Positions 27,422 through 36,535 of a stretch of DNA of 64,000 nucleotides are shown here, piece after piece. Origin of the DNA: JAFGIN01 sp050301235 (GTDB lineage: Bacteria > Fibrobacterota > Chitinivibrionia > Chitinivibrionales > Chitinispirillaceae); assembly GCA_050301235.1 (NCBI GenBank), contig JBNKZD010000276.1, forward strand, positions 24,452 to 88,451, in the 5' to 3' direction. The translations under genes were made by a program, and so were the position numbers. Positions within the stretch are counted from its first letter, which is position 1. The number at the start of each line of letters is the position of its first letter. Below the pieces are notes generated by a model. It worked only from the letters and a program-made list of their open reading frames with translations. It made no database searches and had not been told where the DNA came from.

Positions 27422-29668
27422 TTAAAACCTGTAACCGATTGAGAAATAAAGTGGTGCTGTATATTCTGCACTGGTAACAAGAACTGATTTATCCTTTGTA
27501 CCAATTGCAAATGTCCGCAGACTTGCTTTTCCAACGTTTCTTCTGAAGGCCCATTGAAAATGGACATTATTCAGGTAATACCCCGCTCCAATCGAAAAAT
27601 ATTGTTGCTGCGTATTGGTAATGCGGTTATATGGTCGATGCGTATACCCTATATACAACGGCAGCATAGTATACTGCGGGAATAACAACATTCCCGAATG
27701 TGAAACATACTTTGTAATCTGAACCCCAAGATCGAATCCAGGCTGATATTGAACTTTTTCGGGATATTTTTCATATTCCAGATCACCAAAAAGGAACATC
27801 CACTTTAGTGGATACATGGCAGTTCCAAACCGTATTGTGTGAGGTGATGGATGATCGACTTTGTAAACATTACTTCCGTTTTTTTCTTTTGTCGAGGCAT
27901 ACAGATCCGCTGAAGAGTAGGTCAACCCGATTTTAAACCGCTGTGAAAATTTCCAAAGGATACCACTGGTAATGTCAAGTGAAACAGGATTTCCATCAAC
28001 TGATGATATACCTGGAATGGTAATTTGATACTCACCGATATGCGCATTAAAGGTACACCCAAACGATAGCTTTGGTGTGAATCCAAACGCTACAGGAATT
28101 GAAAACACCGTTTTCTCTTCCTTAACATTATAAACGCCTTCAGCTGAGGATGCTTCTATCCGGGGATAAGGATAGCAGTGACGAATGCCAAACCCGGATG
28201 CAAACCAGGAGCCGATTGGTACTGATGTGTAAATTCCCAGATCCGACCACAATGGCTGACGGGTAGAAACTTTCTCTGATCCGATTTTACCTTTTAAGAA
28301 TTCTAATGATGTCAGAAAAAATACCACGTCCCGTTGCTTTACTTTCATTAGTGATGCAGGATTGTACGCCACCGCCCAGGCATCTTCAACGGAAGCCGTC
28401 GTTGCAGAGATTACCCGTGGTAGCACCGACGGATATGGCATGCTGCTGCGATTAATCGCAATTTTTTCTTCAGTGAATTTATACAGCAGTTCCGCAGCAC
28501 ACTCAGCAGCACCCTCTTCAAGAGCAGTAGCATCTGGTACTTTAATTGAAGCTTCCGCTACTACCTGTGATGTTTCAGTATTAATCAACCGGGCATTTAT
28601 ACGATAGTATCCACCCGACACAGTGACCGTTACACTTCCCATCACCTGTATCCCACTTATGTTCCCTACCTTTACCGCAGATGAATCGCTTATGATGCCG
28701 CTTAAACCAAGTGCCTGCTCTTTTAAAATGTCCGTCAAGCGCTCTCTTTCAACGACTCGTACCGTCGCAGCTTCAGAAAGGACCTGCTGAAATACCTGCT
28801 GTGTGGATTTTATCACCGTCCCGAGATCTTCGTGATCTGTTGCATTCTCAAATGGAAGAATACCAAGTGTTATTCTGCTGCCTTTGAAAAAAGTGCTGCC
28901 GGAATCATCACGTACAGTTACTCCTGCGCTATCTATGATTTTTTCTGAACTTAATTGTACATTTGCAGGACTCTCATCCACTCTGAACATCGAAGGAACA
29001 ACAGGAGATGGTTCCAGAACAATCGAATCACCCGGAAAAAATGCATAAGTGCCACTAAACGTTTTTCTGATCGCGCCATTACCCAGTATTTTATTGGTGT
29101 AAAGAACCTGTGATGCCCACAATTTTACAAGAGCCCCATGAATGGTCTCATTTATCAACTCAGTATAACTACTGCCATCATCAGGATCAATATTGTTGAT
29201 ACCACTATTTTCAATATAAGCTTTTACATATTCGGTAGTACGGTCAAAGAGGACTGCCTGAAGTACTACTTTACACATACACTGATCGTCATCTCCACTG
29301 ATTTTTGAAATTTTTATTGAGAAGTTGGAGATCTGCAACTTCCATGGTGATGATTCCTCAAATTTGACACCATAGCGGGTCAAAACAGAATATACTGCGT
29401 CATCAAAATATTCCCTGCAGTTACCATCAGGTAAAAGTGTATACTGAACATTTTCACTATTGTCATAAATGGTACCCAGTGTTGGAATCTCGATATCTGC
29501 AATCCACAGAGAAAGTGGTCGTGCATCGATTGCACCAAACTTCGCCCAGTACTTTTCTCCCGGAAAATAATTATACTCAAGAGGAACATCGATATCCTCA
29601 GACTCAAATGAAAACAGGGTGGTTTGCATCAGAAATAAAATCAAAATTACATTTGCCACAAGTTTCAT
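27422..29668 (-). CDS. CsgG-domain protein fused to an outer-membrane beta-barrel
   Basis: 748 aa with signal peptide (MKLVANVILILFLMQTTLFS). The N-terminal 200 residues are of unknown fold. A CsgG/penicillin-binding-LpoB-like domain spans about 265-400: ITLGILPFENATDHEDLG, RVVERERLTDILKEQALGLS and GNISGIQVMGSVTVT. From about 435 to the end is a beta-rich region starting AWAVAYNPASLM, as in PorV/FadL/UPF0164 barrels, with aromatic strand ends and a terminal phenylalanine (YFSIGYRF). No lipobox, unlike CsgG. The fusion suggests a surface-assembly or export pore. Start supported by GAAGG six bases before the ATG. Confidence 0.72.
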   Translation of the reverse strand: MKLVANVILILFLMQTTLFSFESEDIDVPLEYNYFPGEKYWAKFGAIDARPLSLWIADIEIPTLGTIYDNSENVQYTLLPDGNCREYFDDAVYSVLTRYGVKFEESSPWKLQISNFSIKISKISGDDDQCMCKVVLQAVLFDRTTEYVKAYIENSGINNIDPDDGSSYTELINETIHGALVKLWASQVLYTNKILGNGAIRKTFSGTYAFFPGDSIVLEPSPVVPSMFRVDESPANVQLSSEKIIDSAGVTVRDDSGSTFFKGSRITLGILPFENATDHEDLGTVIKSTQQVFQQVLSEAATVRVVERERLTDILKEQALGLSGIISDSSAVKVGNISGIQVMGSVTVTVSGGYYRINARLINTETSQVVAEASIKVPDATALEEGAAECAAELLYKFTEEKIAINRSSMPYPSVLPRVISATTASVEDAWAVAYNPASLMKVKQRDVVFFLTSLEFLKGKIGSEKVSTRQPLWSDLGIYTSVPIGSWFASGFGIRHCYPYPRIEASSAEGVYNVKEEKTVFSIPVAFGFTPKLSFGCTFNAHIGEYQITIPGISSVDGNPVSLDITSGILWKFSQRFKIGLTYSSADLYASTKEKNGSNVYKVDHPSPHTIRFGTAMYPLKWMFLFGDLEYEKYPEKVQYQPGFDLGVQITKYVSHSGMLLFPQYTMLPLYIGYTHRPYNRITNTQQQYFSIGAGYYLNNVHFQWAFRRNVGKASLRTFAIGTKDKSVLVTSAEYTAPLYFSIGYRF

Positions 29669-29766
29669 CTATTACCTTCTTTATTTTTACAAAGTTAAAA
29701 CCCCTGATTATTAACGATTCTTATTCTCGGTGCACCTCTGAGTCATCTGCGTTTTAAAAAACCTTA

Positions 29767-30534
29767 TTATCTATTCCCAAACTGATGGTTCCATCGAAAG
29801 TGTCTTACCATTTTATCAACACCAAAATAATGACCTGCTCCAGCTACAATATAACCACAAATCAGCAGCAGTACCGTCTCAGTTCTGTCAGAAGACACCT
29901 CCAGTAATGGTTCTGTTGCAAACCCCAGAGTCGCTAATCCCCCCAGTGATGAAAGTGTTGTCCAGAGTCCTGAAGCGAATGAATATGGGTTTTCGAATTC
30001 ACTTGTTGCAATTGTGATCTCTGGATCATTGAACACAATCCCGGAAAATTCGATATTTTCCAGGTTAATATCACCATACACCGGAACTCTGAAATGAACT
30101 GTATCACCGCCGGGAACTACAGTACCGCGAAATTTTTTTATGCCAGGTAAAAGCACAGCATCTTCAGTTATCATCCCGTTATAATCTACAATAGACAGGT
30201 TATATACTCGAGGTACAAACGAACTAGAATTACTTTCCAGAGTTTTACCATCACTGGAGGATGTGTCTTCCGGAAATTCAGGTACTCCAATGTCGGTGAT
30301 ACTTTTTTCTACTTTCAGGTCGTGGATCTGCCCCGGAGTAGAGCCTACAGAAGAAATAGTACTGCTATCGGTTCCCAGCTCTGGATTCTTATCGGTAGAA
30401 GTATCAGAAGGTTCTTCTGAATAATCAGGATTCCGCACGCGATAGCCATGCGTTCCCCATTCTGCAAAGCATTGCAATACCAGAAACGGTATAAAAAACA
30501 GAACAAATGTCATATTTTTATCTGTTAATTTCAT
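29767..30534 (-). CDS. Secreted protein of unknown function with C-terminal membrane helices
   Basis: 255 aa from MKLTDKNMTFVLFF; an upstream start would add 11 residues that overlap the glnS end. Signal sequence TFVLFFIPFLVLQCFA, then a Ser/Thr/Asp/Glu-rich low-complexity stretch (about 30-105), a beta region (TVVPGGDTVHFRVPVYGDIN), and two hydrophobic segments near the C-terminus ending in a His/Arg-rich tail. I do not recognise the family. It lies about 100 bp before the CsgG-barrel gene on the same strand and is likely to work with it. Confidence 0.65.
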   Translation of the reverse strand: MKLTDKNMTFVLFFIPFLVLQCFAEWGTHGYRVRNPDYSEEPSDTSTDKNPELGTDSSTISSVGSTPGQIHDLKVEKSITDIGVPEFPEDTSSSDGKTLESNSSSFVPRVYNLSIVDYNGMITEDAVLLPGIKKFRGTVVPGGDTVHFRVPVYGDINLENIEFSGIVFNDPEITIATSEFENPYSFASGLWTTLSSLGGLATLGFATEPLLEVSSDRTETVLLLICGYIVAGAGHYFGVDKMVRHFRWNHQFGNR

Positions 30535-30556
30535 ACCGTACCCGCTTACATGCTGG

Positions 30557-32275
30557 TCACGCGCCACTTTTCTTTACGATTTTAGCCCACTCATCTTTAA
30601 GAGATACCGTTCGATTTAATACAGGGTTCTTTAGACAAGAGTCTTTGTCAATACAGAAATACCCTATTCTTTCGAATTGGTATTTGTCCTCCGCAGTGAG
30701 GTTTGACAGCGATGGCTCTCCCTTACAGAATTGCACTTTCAGGGAATCAGCATTGACATCTTTAAGATAATCCCCATCGGGACGGGAACCTGGAGCTTCA
30801 CTGGTGAACAGTTTTTCGTACAAACGTACTTCCAGATCGACTGCATGCTGTGCAGATACCCAGTGGATAGTCGCCTTTGGAGAACGTCCATCAGGAGATG
30901 ATCCACCTTTTGTCTGCGGGTCATAGGTACACCGCAACTCAACAATCTCTCCCGCATCATTTTTCACAACGCCAGTGCAGGTTATAAAATACGCATACCG
31001 CAACCGTACTTCACGTCCGGGACTGAGTCTGAAAAATTTCTTAGGTGGTTCTTCCATGAAATCATCTTTTTCGATATACAGAACTTTTGAGAACGGTACC
31101 AGTCGTGTTCCGGCACCAGGATCTTCAGGGTTGTTTATAGCCTCAACCATCTCCACCTGACCATCAGGATAGTTTTCAATCACCACTTTTATCGGATTGA
31201 TCACTGCCATGACCCGTTTGGCTCTTTTGTTAAGATCCTCACGAAGGCAATGTTCAAGAAGAGCATAATCAACGGTACTATCGCGTTTGGCAACACCAAT
31301 CCGTTCGCAGAAATTCCGGATCGATTCAGGTGTAAAACCCCTTCTGCGCAATCCGGAAAGCGTTGGCATCCGCGGATCATCCCAGCCGGAAACATACTTT
31401 TTATCGACAAGTTCTTTCAGCTTTCGTTTGCTCATTACCGTATAAGTGAGATTGAGCCTTGCAAACTCGATCTGCTGCGGATGGTGAATTGGAAGCTGAT
31501 CGATGAACCAGTCGTACAATGGCCGATGATCCTCAAACTCCAGAGAGCACAGAGAATGTGTCACCCCTTCGATGGAGTCTTCAAGGCCGTGCGCCCAGTC
31601 GTACATCGGATACACTTTCCACCGTTTTCCCTGACGGTGATGTTCGGCTTTCAGGATGCGATACATGACCGGATCGCGCAGATTGATATTTGAACTCGCC
31701 ATGTCAATTTTGGCACGCAATACCCTTGAACCATCTTCGAATTCACCAATTGCCATTTTCTCAAAAAGCGAAAGATTTTCTTCCACACTGCGATTTCGGT
31801 ACGGACTCTCTTTTCCGGGCTCTGTCAAGGTACCGCGATATTGACGGATCTGTTCGGCATTGAGATCATCAACATACGCTTTTCCTTTTTTGATAAGCTC
31901 GATCGCCCAGTTATACATCTTTTCGAAATAATCTGAAGCGTAATAGCAGTGTTTCCCCCAGTCAAACCCAAGCCAGTGAACATCCCGCTGAATCGAATCA
32001 ATATATTCCTGTTCCTCTTTTGCCGGATTGGTATCATCATACCGTAAATGACACTCTCCGCCAAACTCCTGAGCCATGCCGAAATCGATGCAGATCGCTT
32101 TTGCATGTCCTATATGAAGATATCCGTTTGGTTCCGGTGGGAAACGGGTAATAACCGTCCCTCCCCACTTCCCGCTCTTCATGTCTTCATTGATAATATC
32201 GCGAATAAAGTTTGCAACCGGTGCAGATGCTTCACCGCCTTGTCTACCTTCTATACGATCAGTGTTCTTATCCAT
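30557..32275 (-). CDS. glnS: Glutaminyl-tRNA synthetase
   Basis: 572 aa class I synthetase that charges tRNA-Gln directly. Nucleotide site PPEPNGYLHIGHAK and KMSKS-type loop VMSKRKLKELV are intact; YDWAHGLEDSIEGVTHSLC is typical of GlnRS rather than discriminating GluRS, and the C-terminal anticodon-binding barrels are complete. A GTG 12 bp upstream is an alternative start. It sits in one operon with gltX, so glutamine coding here does not need the GatCAB transamidation route for tRNA-Gln. Confidence 0.95.
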   Translation of the reverse strand: MDKNTDRIEGRQGGEASAPVANFIRDIINEDMKSGKWGGTVITRFPPEPNGYLHIGHAKAICIDFGMAQEFGGECHLRYDDTNPAKEEQEYIDSIQRDVHWLGFDWGKHCYYASDYFEKMYNWAIELIKKGKAYVDDLNAEQIRQYRGTLTEPGKESPYRNRSVEENLSLFEKMAIGEFEDGSRVLRAKIDMASSNINLRDPVMYRILKAEHHRQGKRWKVYPMYDWAHGLEDSIEGVTHSLCSLEFEDHRPLYDWFIDQLPIHHPQQIEFARLNLTYTVMSKRKLKELVDKKYVSGWDDPRMPTLSGLRRRGFTPESIRNFCERIGVAKRDSTVDYALLEHCLREDLNKRAKRVMAVINPIKVVIENYPDGQVEMVEAINNPEDPGAGTRLVPFSKVLYIEKDDFMEEPPKKFFRLSPGREVRLRYAYFITCTGVVKNDAGEIVELRCTYDPQTKGGSSPDGRSPKATIHWVSAQHAVDLEVRLYEKLFTSEAPGSRPDGDYLKDVNADSLKVQFCKGEPSLSNLTAEDKYQFERIGYFCIDKDSCLKNPVLNRTVSLKDEWAKIVKKSGA

Positions 32276-32307
32276 GTACCGCCCCACAATGTAATATCTG
32301 CTAAAGT

Positions 32308-32607
32308 TTATTTTTCATAATCTACGAGATGACGCTCAACCACAAGATTACCGATTGCAGCTGCAACTTCTTTATGTAAAGGATGTTCAGCGTATTCCCT
32401 TAATTCATCAAATGATTTGAATGTAGAATATACAGAAACATCATAAGAAGCCGGCGTGCAACTCTGGTCAAGGGCTGTCTCAAAATCAATTATCAGCGAT
32501 AACTTACCAGGCAAGCTATCAAGCAGGTTTTTCACCTTAACAGCATTATCCTGCCGTTCCTGAAGATCCTTTCCGACACATTTCCACATCACAATATGTA
32601 CAACCAT
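32308..32607 (-). CDS. Dabb (stress-responsive alpha/beta barrel) domain protein
   Basis: 99 aa dimeric ferredoxin-like fold. Family marks are the opening MVVHIVMWKC, the buried ENKVK-like helix replaced by VKVKNLLDSLPGKL, DVSVYSTFKSFDELREYAEHP and the closing HLVDYEK. Role unknown; members are stress-linked or small-molecule cyclases. It starts one base after the gltX stop, so it is translated together with gltX, and glnS follows 32 bp later. It is a stray domain in a synthetase operon. Confidence 0.85.
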   Translation of the reverse strand: MVVHIVMWKCVGKDLQERQDNAVKVKNLLDSLPGKLSLIIDFETALDQSCTPASYDVSVYSTFKSFDELREYAEHPLHKEVAAAIGNLVVERHLVDYEK

Positions 32608-32608
32608 C

Positions 32609-34069
32609 CTACACCTTACCTTTTATATATGTTACTGCTTTTTCCAACCGCCGGACAACAGTTTCCTTCCCCAGCAGCTCCATCATTTCATAGAGTCCCG
32701 GTCCTACACTGGTCCCGCTGATTGCAAGGCGTGTCGGATGAATCAATTTGCCGGTTGAAATACTTTTACTTTCTGCAAGTGATTTAAAGCAGGACTCTAC
32801 TGAAGATGCATTCAGAGCATCTATACCGGCAAGACTATCAAGGATACTTTGTAAAAGTTGTGCTGCTTCTGCAGTAAACTGTTTTGTCGCAGCTTTCTCA
32901 TCATACGAAGTCGGATCCCCGAAGAAATAGTGTGTTGTATCTATTATATCGGTAATGCGCTTTGAACGCACTTTCATCAGAGAAATCACCTTTTCCAGAT
33001 ATGAATCACTGAAACTAGTGACAGGAATATTCTTCTCAATCCAGAGTGATTTGCATTCAGGAAGAATATCCAGGCTGTTTTTTTCAGCCATATACAATCC
33101 ATTCATCCACTCCAGTTTCTGCTCATCAAACACTGATGATTTAGGAGAAACATTCTCAAGTGAAAATGCATCAATAAGTTCCTGCATTGTCATCTTTTCG
33201 CGCTCATCACCCGGAGACCATCCAAGTAATGCCAGGAAATTAAACAACGCTTCAGGTAAAAATCCTGCCCGCTTGAAATCCATCACTGAAGCAGCACCTT
33301 TTCTCTTTGATAACTTGCCGCCATCAGGTGACAAAATTATCGGAAGGTGAGCAAACTCAGGTGGATTCCACCCGAAGGCTTCGTAAAGCAGAATATGCCT
33401 TGGGGTTGATGCGATCCATTCATCACCCCGTAATACATGTGTAATTTGCATGAGGTGATCGTCAACCACATTTGCCATATGATAGGTCGGGTACCCATCA
33501 GTCTTGATCAAAACAAGATCATCAAGCACATCACTGCTGTACTCGATCGAACCCCGAATTTTATCTGTAAATATTACTTTACGCCCCGATGGAATCTTGA
33601 GGCGAATTACGTGTGGCGTTCCAGCATCAAGATGGCGCTTAATTTCATCATCAGACAAGCTCCTGCATTTTCGATCATACCCTGAAAGCTGTTTTGCTTT
33701 TTCCTGCTCAGCCCGTAACTCAGCAATCCTTTCAGGCGTACAGAAACAACGATAGGCATGACCCGATTCCAGCAGTTTTTGAGCATGCTCCTGGTAAATA
33801 TCGCGTCGTAGTGATTGCACATATGGTCCAAAGTCACCGCCCACCTCCGGCCCCTCATCCCACTGAAGTCCCAGCCACCTTAAACTCTCGTAGATTTCTT
33901 TAAGAGCGCTTTCAACAAACCGGCTTTGATCGGTATCTTCTATTCTTAAAATAAAAGTACCGTTGGTTTTTCTGGCAAAAAGGTAATTAAAAAGGGCACT
34001 TCTTGCCCCACCCACGTGAAGATATCCTGTGGGTGACGGAGCAAATCGGACGCGAACAGTATCTGCCAT
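32609..34069 (-). CDS. gltX: Glutamyl-tRNA synthetase
   Basis: 486 aa. HIGH-type motif as YLHVGGARSALFNYL, KMSKS-type loop KLSKRKGAASVMDF, and the C-terminal anticodon-binding helices typical of bacterial GluRS. The zinc-site Cys set CFCTPER is present (RCFCTPERIAELR). Charges tRNA-Glu, also feeding tetrapyrrole synthesis. First gene of a likely five-gene operon (gltX, Dabb, glnS, unknown, CsgG-barrel); AAGG lies upstream of the ATG. Confidence 0.96.
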   Translation of the reverse strand: MADTVRVRFAPSPTGYLHVGGARSALFNYLFARKTNGTFILRIEDTDQSRFVESALKEIYESLRWLGLQWDEGPEVGGDFGPYVQSLRRDIYQEHAQKLLESGHAYRCFCTPERIAELRAEQEKAKQLSGYDRKCRSLSDDEIKRHLDAGTPHVIRLKIPSGRKVIFTDKIRGSIEYSSDVLDDLVLIKTDGYPTYHMANVVDDHLMQITHVLRGDEWIASTPRHILLYEAFGWNPPEFAHLPIILSPDGGKLSKRKGAASVMDFKRAGFLPEALFNFLALLGWSPGDEREKMTMQELIDAFSLENVSPKSSVFDEQKLEWMNGLYMAEKNSLDILPECKSLWIEKNIPVTSFSDSYLEKVISLMKVRSKRITDIIDTTHYFFGDPTSYDEKAATKQFTAEAAQLLQSILDSLAGIDALNASSVESCFKSLAESKSISTGKLIHPTRLAISGTSVGPGLYEMMELLGKETVVRRLEKAVTYIKGKV

Positions 34070-34631
34070 ATTTCTATATCCTTATTTTAAAAATTATTTC
34101 GGAAAAAGTATAACTTGTTGATAAAATACATGCAAACAAGACTGATTAGAAAAAAAATAACGCACTGCAGCCATTCTGAAATTAAATTATATTTATGCAG
34201 AAGCACAGAAAAGCTAACACTGGAAATGCAAAAACATGATACATCGCAATCCATTCATCCACATACAAAGCAACTATTATCCCTTGATGAACATGATTTT
34301 TGCTACAGAAAAGATATGTCTCGTTTAGAAAAGGCGATTTCAATTAATTCCAATTACGATAATAAGTATCTCAAATATAGAGATTTATATATTCATTGAA
34401 TTATTATATTTTGTCCTTGCAAAATTCGGGGGGAACAGTTACTATATAAATCGATCCGATTCCTGGTATAAAAGCAGCTAAATGCTTATCATACTGGTAG
34501 ATACTATAGGTTAAAAAAATAAGTATTCTAAAAGTTGATCGACTTTTCTCCTCAGATTTCGCGCACATGGACTGTACACTGATTTTCTGAATATTACGGC
34601 CTCTATGGAATCATAACGGGATGGAAAAGAA
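34070..34631. other. Long AT-rich intergenic region
   Basis: About 560 bp between divergent gltX and the second Ser/Thr kinase gene. It must hold both promoters. A frame of 94 codons at 34115-34399 opens with TTG, has no ribosome site and has an unusual residue mix, so I do not call it. An imperfect inverted repeat (AAAAGTTGATCGACTTTT) sits at 34530-34547. No tRNA or riboswitch recognised. Confidence 0.55.
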
Positions 34632-36398
34632 ATGGCTACAGCCGAACTAGAGACTTCCGGACTGATGGATAACTCGGATAAAAGCAGAATGATCACTCTT
34701 CCGGACGGAAAAGAACCGGTCCAGCTCGGATCGGGTCTTGTATCAGGGATCCTTGGTGAAGGTGGTTCTTCTATATTATATGAGATTCACAACGTACCTC
34801 TTGGATTTCAGCGAGCAGTAAAACTTCTCAAACCCAACCACACCAGAGAAAGTTTCGAACGTTTTTTTAAAGAATTCAGAATTGGTGCACAGCTTAATCA
34901 TCCTAATATTATAGTAGTTCACCATGTAGGTCAGTGGCACGGTTTACCTTACATCGAAATGGAAAAAATTGCAGGTTTTTCTCTTGCAGAAATTATCACT
35001 CAATTTGCGCCGCTTCCAACAGGGTTATGCACCGCCCTTGGAATTGTTCTATGCAAAATACTTGAATATCTCGAAGACTGCACATTCGAACTTAAAAAGA
35101 AAAAATACAAGGGTCTGCTGCATCTCGATATTAAGCCATCAAATATTCTACTCTCAGAACTTGGAACAATCAAACTGATGGATTTCGGTCTTGCGACACC
35201 TCTTCAGGAACCTGTTTCAAATGGAAAAGTTCTCTCCGGAGTTGGATCTCCGCAGTACAGTGCTCCGGAAGTTCAGTTCGGAACAGATACTCCTGATATT
35301 CGTGCAGACATTTTTTCTCTTGGTTGTATTCTTTACGAAATGATTTCGGGAACAAAGACATTCAGAGGTACTACATCTGAATCAGTGATTGAATCAAGGA
35401 AAAACGATGGCCTCATACCTCTTAAAAAGATTGCCAAAAATGTTCCCTCTGAACTGATTGAACTTGTTGACAAATGTCTTTCATTCGAGAAGGAATCACG
35501 TCCTGCAAATCCGACAGAAGTCCGCCTCGAGCTTGAAAAGATTCATCAAAAAATCACTCAACTGACACCAGAAAATACTGTTACGTATTACATAGAACAG
35601 CGTAAACGAAATGAACCGTTTTCTATTGCTAAAGTTAAGGACATTTCCAAACGCATGCTTGTGCTTACCAGTTCATCGGTTCTAGCATTCTGTGTTGCTG
35701 TGATTCTGCTCTTTGCATTATTCAAACCAGCAGAATTTAACAACACATTATACTCAATTACAGCAACGCTGGCACCTGCACCAGCACCAAAAGCTGCAAC
35801 ACCACCTGCAGCATCCGACAGCAAATCTCAATCAGATTCCTATTTTTATGCACCAACAAACGACGCGGAGTCCAAAATGCTTGATGCACTTCGCTCTGCA
35901 TGGGGACAGCGAAAATTTGATGAAATGCTGAATCTGATAACAACATTTCCACCGGAACTACTAAAAAATAAGGAAGTTATTCTTTATAGACTGAGAGCAT
36001 CAGGACGTGGTGGAGAGGATTTGGGAATTCTTCTCAACGATTTTCCCACCAATGATGGAGAGTACTTTTTCCATAAAGCACGTTATCAATATGGACTTAA
36101 AGAGTATAGTAATGCGTTGGAAGCGTTAAATCATGCTGAAACAAACCCCAGCGAATTCCTCGACAAACGTATCCTTGGTCAGGAGATTCAACTCTACCGT
36201 TCACGTTGTTTTACTTCGTTGTTCCGTGAAAATCCATCATCTGAAAATCTGACCGTAGCATTAAACGCATGGGACAGACTTCTTGTGATAGTTCAGGATA
36301 AACCGGAAAGCATGCAAAACAAAGAAGCTCTGCGTGAGAAGAAAAACCTGCTCGCTGAAGCTGAATGGCGTGGATTTAAGCAGCCGGCTCAACCTTAA
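34632..36398 (+). CDS. Membrane Ser/Thr kinase with extracytoplasmic TPR-like C-terminal domain
   Basis: 588 aa. Kinase domain about 33-315: GEGGSSILYEI, K64 (QRAVKLLK), catalytic loop HLDIKPSN (H164, D166), DFG at 184-186 and SAPE. The Arg of HRD is Leu, so it is a non-RD kinase and may need no activation-loop phosphorylation. One membrane helix (about 338-362), an Ala/Pro-rich linker and an alpha-helical, TPR-like outer domain (about 395-580) follow. Unlike the first kinase it has a large periplasmic part. Ribosome site GGATGG before the ATG. It ends convergent with copA. Confidence 0.9.
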   Translation: MATAELETSGLMDNSDKSRMITLPDGKEPVQLGSGLVSGILGEGGSSILYEIHNVPLGFQRAVKLLKPNHTRESFERFFKEFRIGAQLNHPNIIVVHHVGQWHGLPYIEMEKIAGFSLAEIITQFAPLPTGLCTALGIVLCKILEYLEDCTFELKKKKYKGLLHLDIKPSNILLSELGTIKLMDFGLATPLQEPVSNGKVLSGVGSPQYSAPEVQFGTDTPDIRADIFSLGCILYEMISGTKTFRGTTSESVIESRKNDGLIPLKKIAKNVPSELIELVDKCLSFEKESRPANPTEVRLELEKIHQKITQLTPENTVTYYIEQRKRNEPFSIAKVKDISKRMLVLTSSSVLAFCVAVILLFALFKPAEFNNTLYSITATLAPAPAPKAATPPAASDSKSQSDSYFYAPTNDAESKMLDALRSAWGQRKFDEMLNLITTFPPELLKNKEVILYRLRASGRGGEDLGILLNDFPTNDGEYFFHKARYQYGLKEYSNALEALNHAETNPSEFLDKRILGQEIQLYRSRCFTSLFRENPSSENLTVALNAWDRLLVIVQDKPESMQNKEALREKKNLLAEAEWRGFKQPAQP

Positions 36399-36417
36399 GT
36401 TAAAGAATAAATCTGAA

Positions 36418-36440
36418 AGCCTGAACTGAAGTTTCAGGCT
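36418..36440. terminator. Short hairpin between convergent genes
   Basis: AGCCTGAA (36418-36425) pairs with TTCAGGCT (36433-36440) around a 7-nt loop. No T run follows, so termination strength is doubtful; it may protect the kinase mRNA end. Confidence 0.35.
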
Positions 36441-36504
36441 ACCCCATTGATCACTGAAAAGCCTCAGAAAAAATACTAAAAGTTGCTCTAACATAGTAAA
36501 ATCG

Positions 36505-36535
36505 CAAGAACTCTTATACTCTTGAACTCCTGAAC
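36505..36535. repeat. TTGAACTC octamer repeat array (copy 1)
   Basis: Four consecutive degenerate octamers read CAAGAACTC, TTATACTC, TTGAACTC, CTGAAC between the Ser/Thr kinase and copA. The same octamer, on the other strand, is tandemly repeated at 45153-45187 before lexA. Confidence 0.6.

Noticed and set aside
34115..34399. 94-codon open frame upstream of the second Ser/Thr kinase
   Set aside because: TTG start, no ribosome site, unusual residue composition and no domain; most likely chance in AT-rich intergenic DNA.
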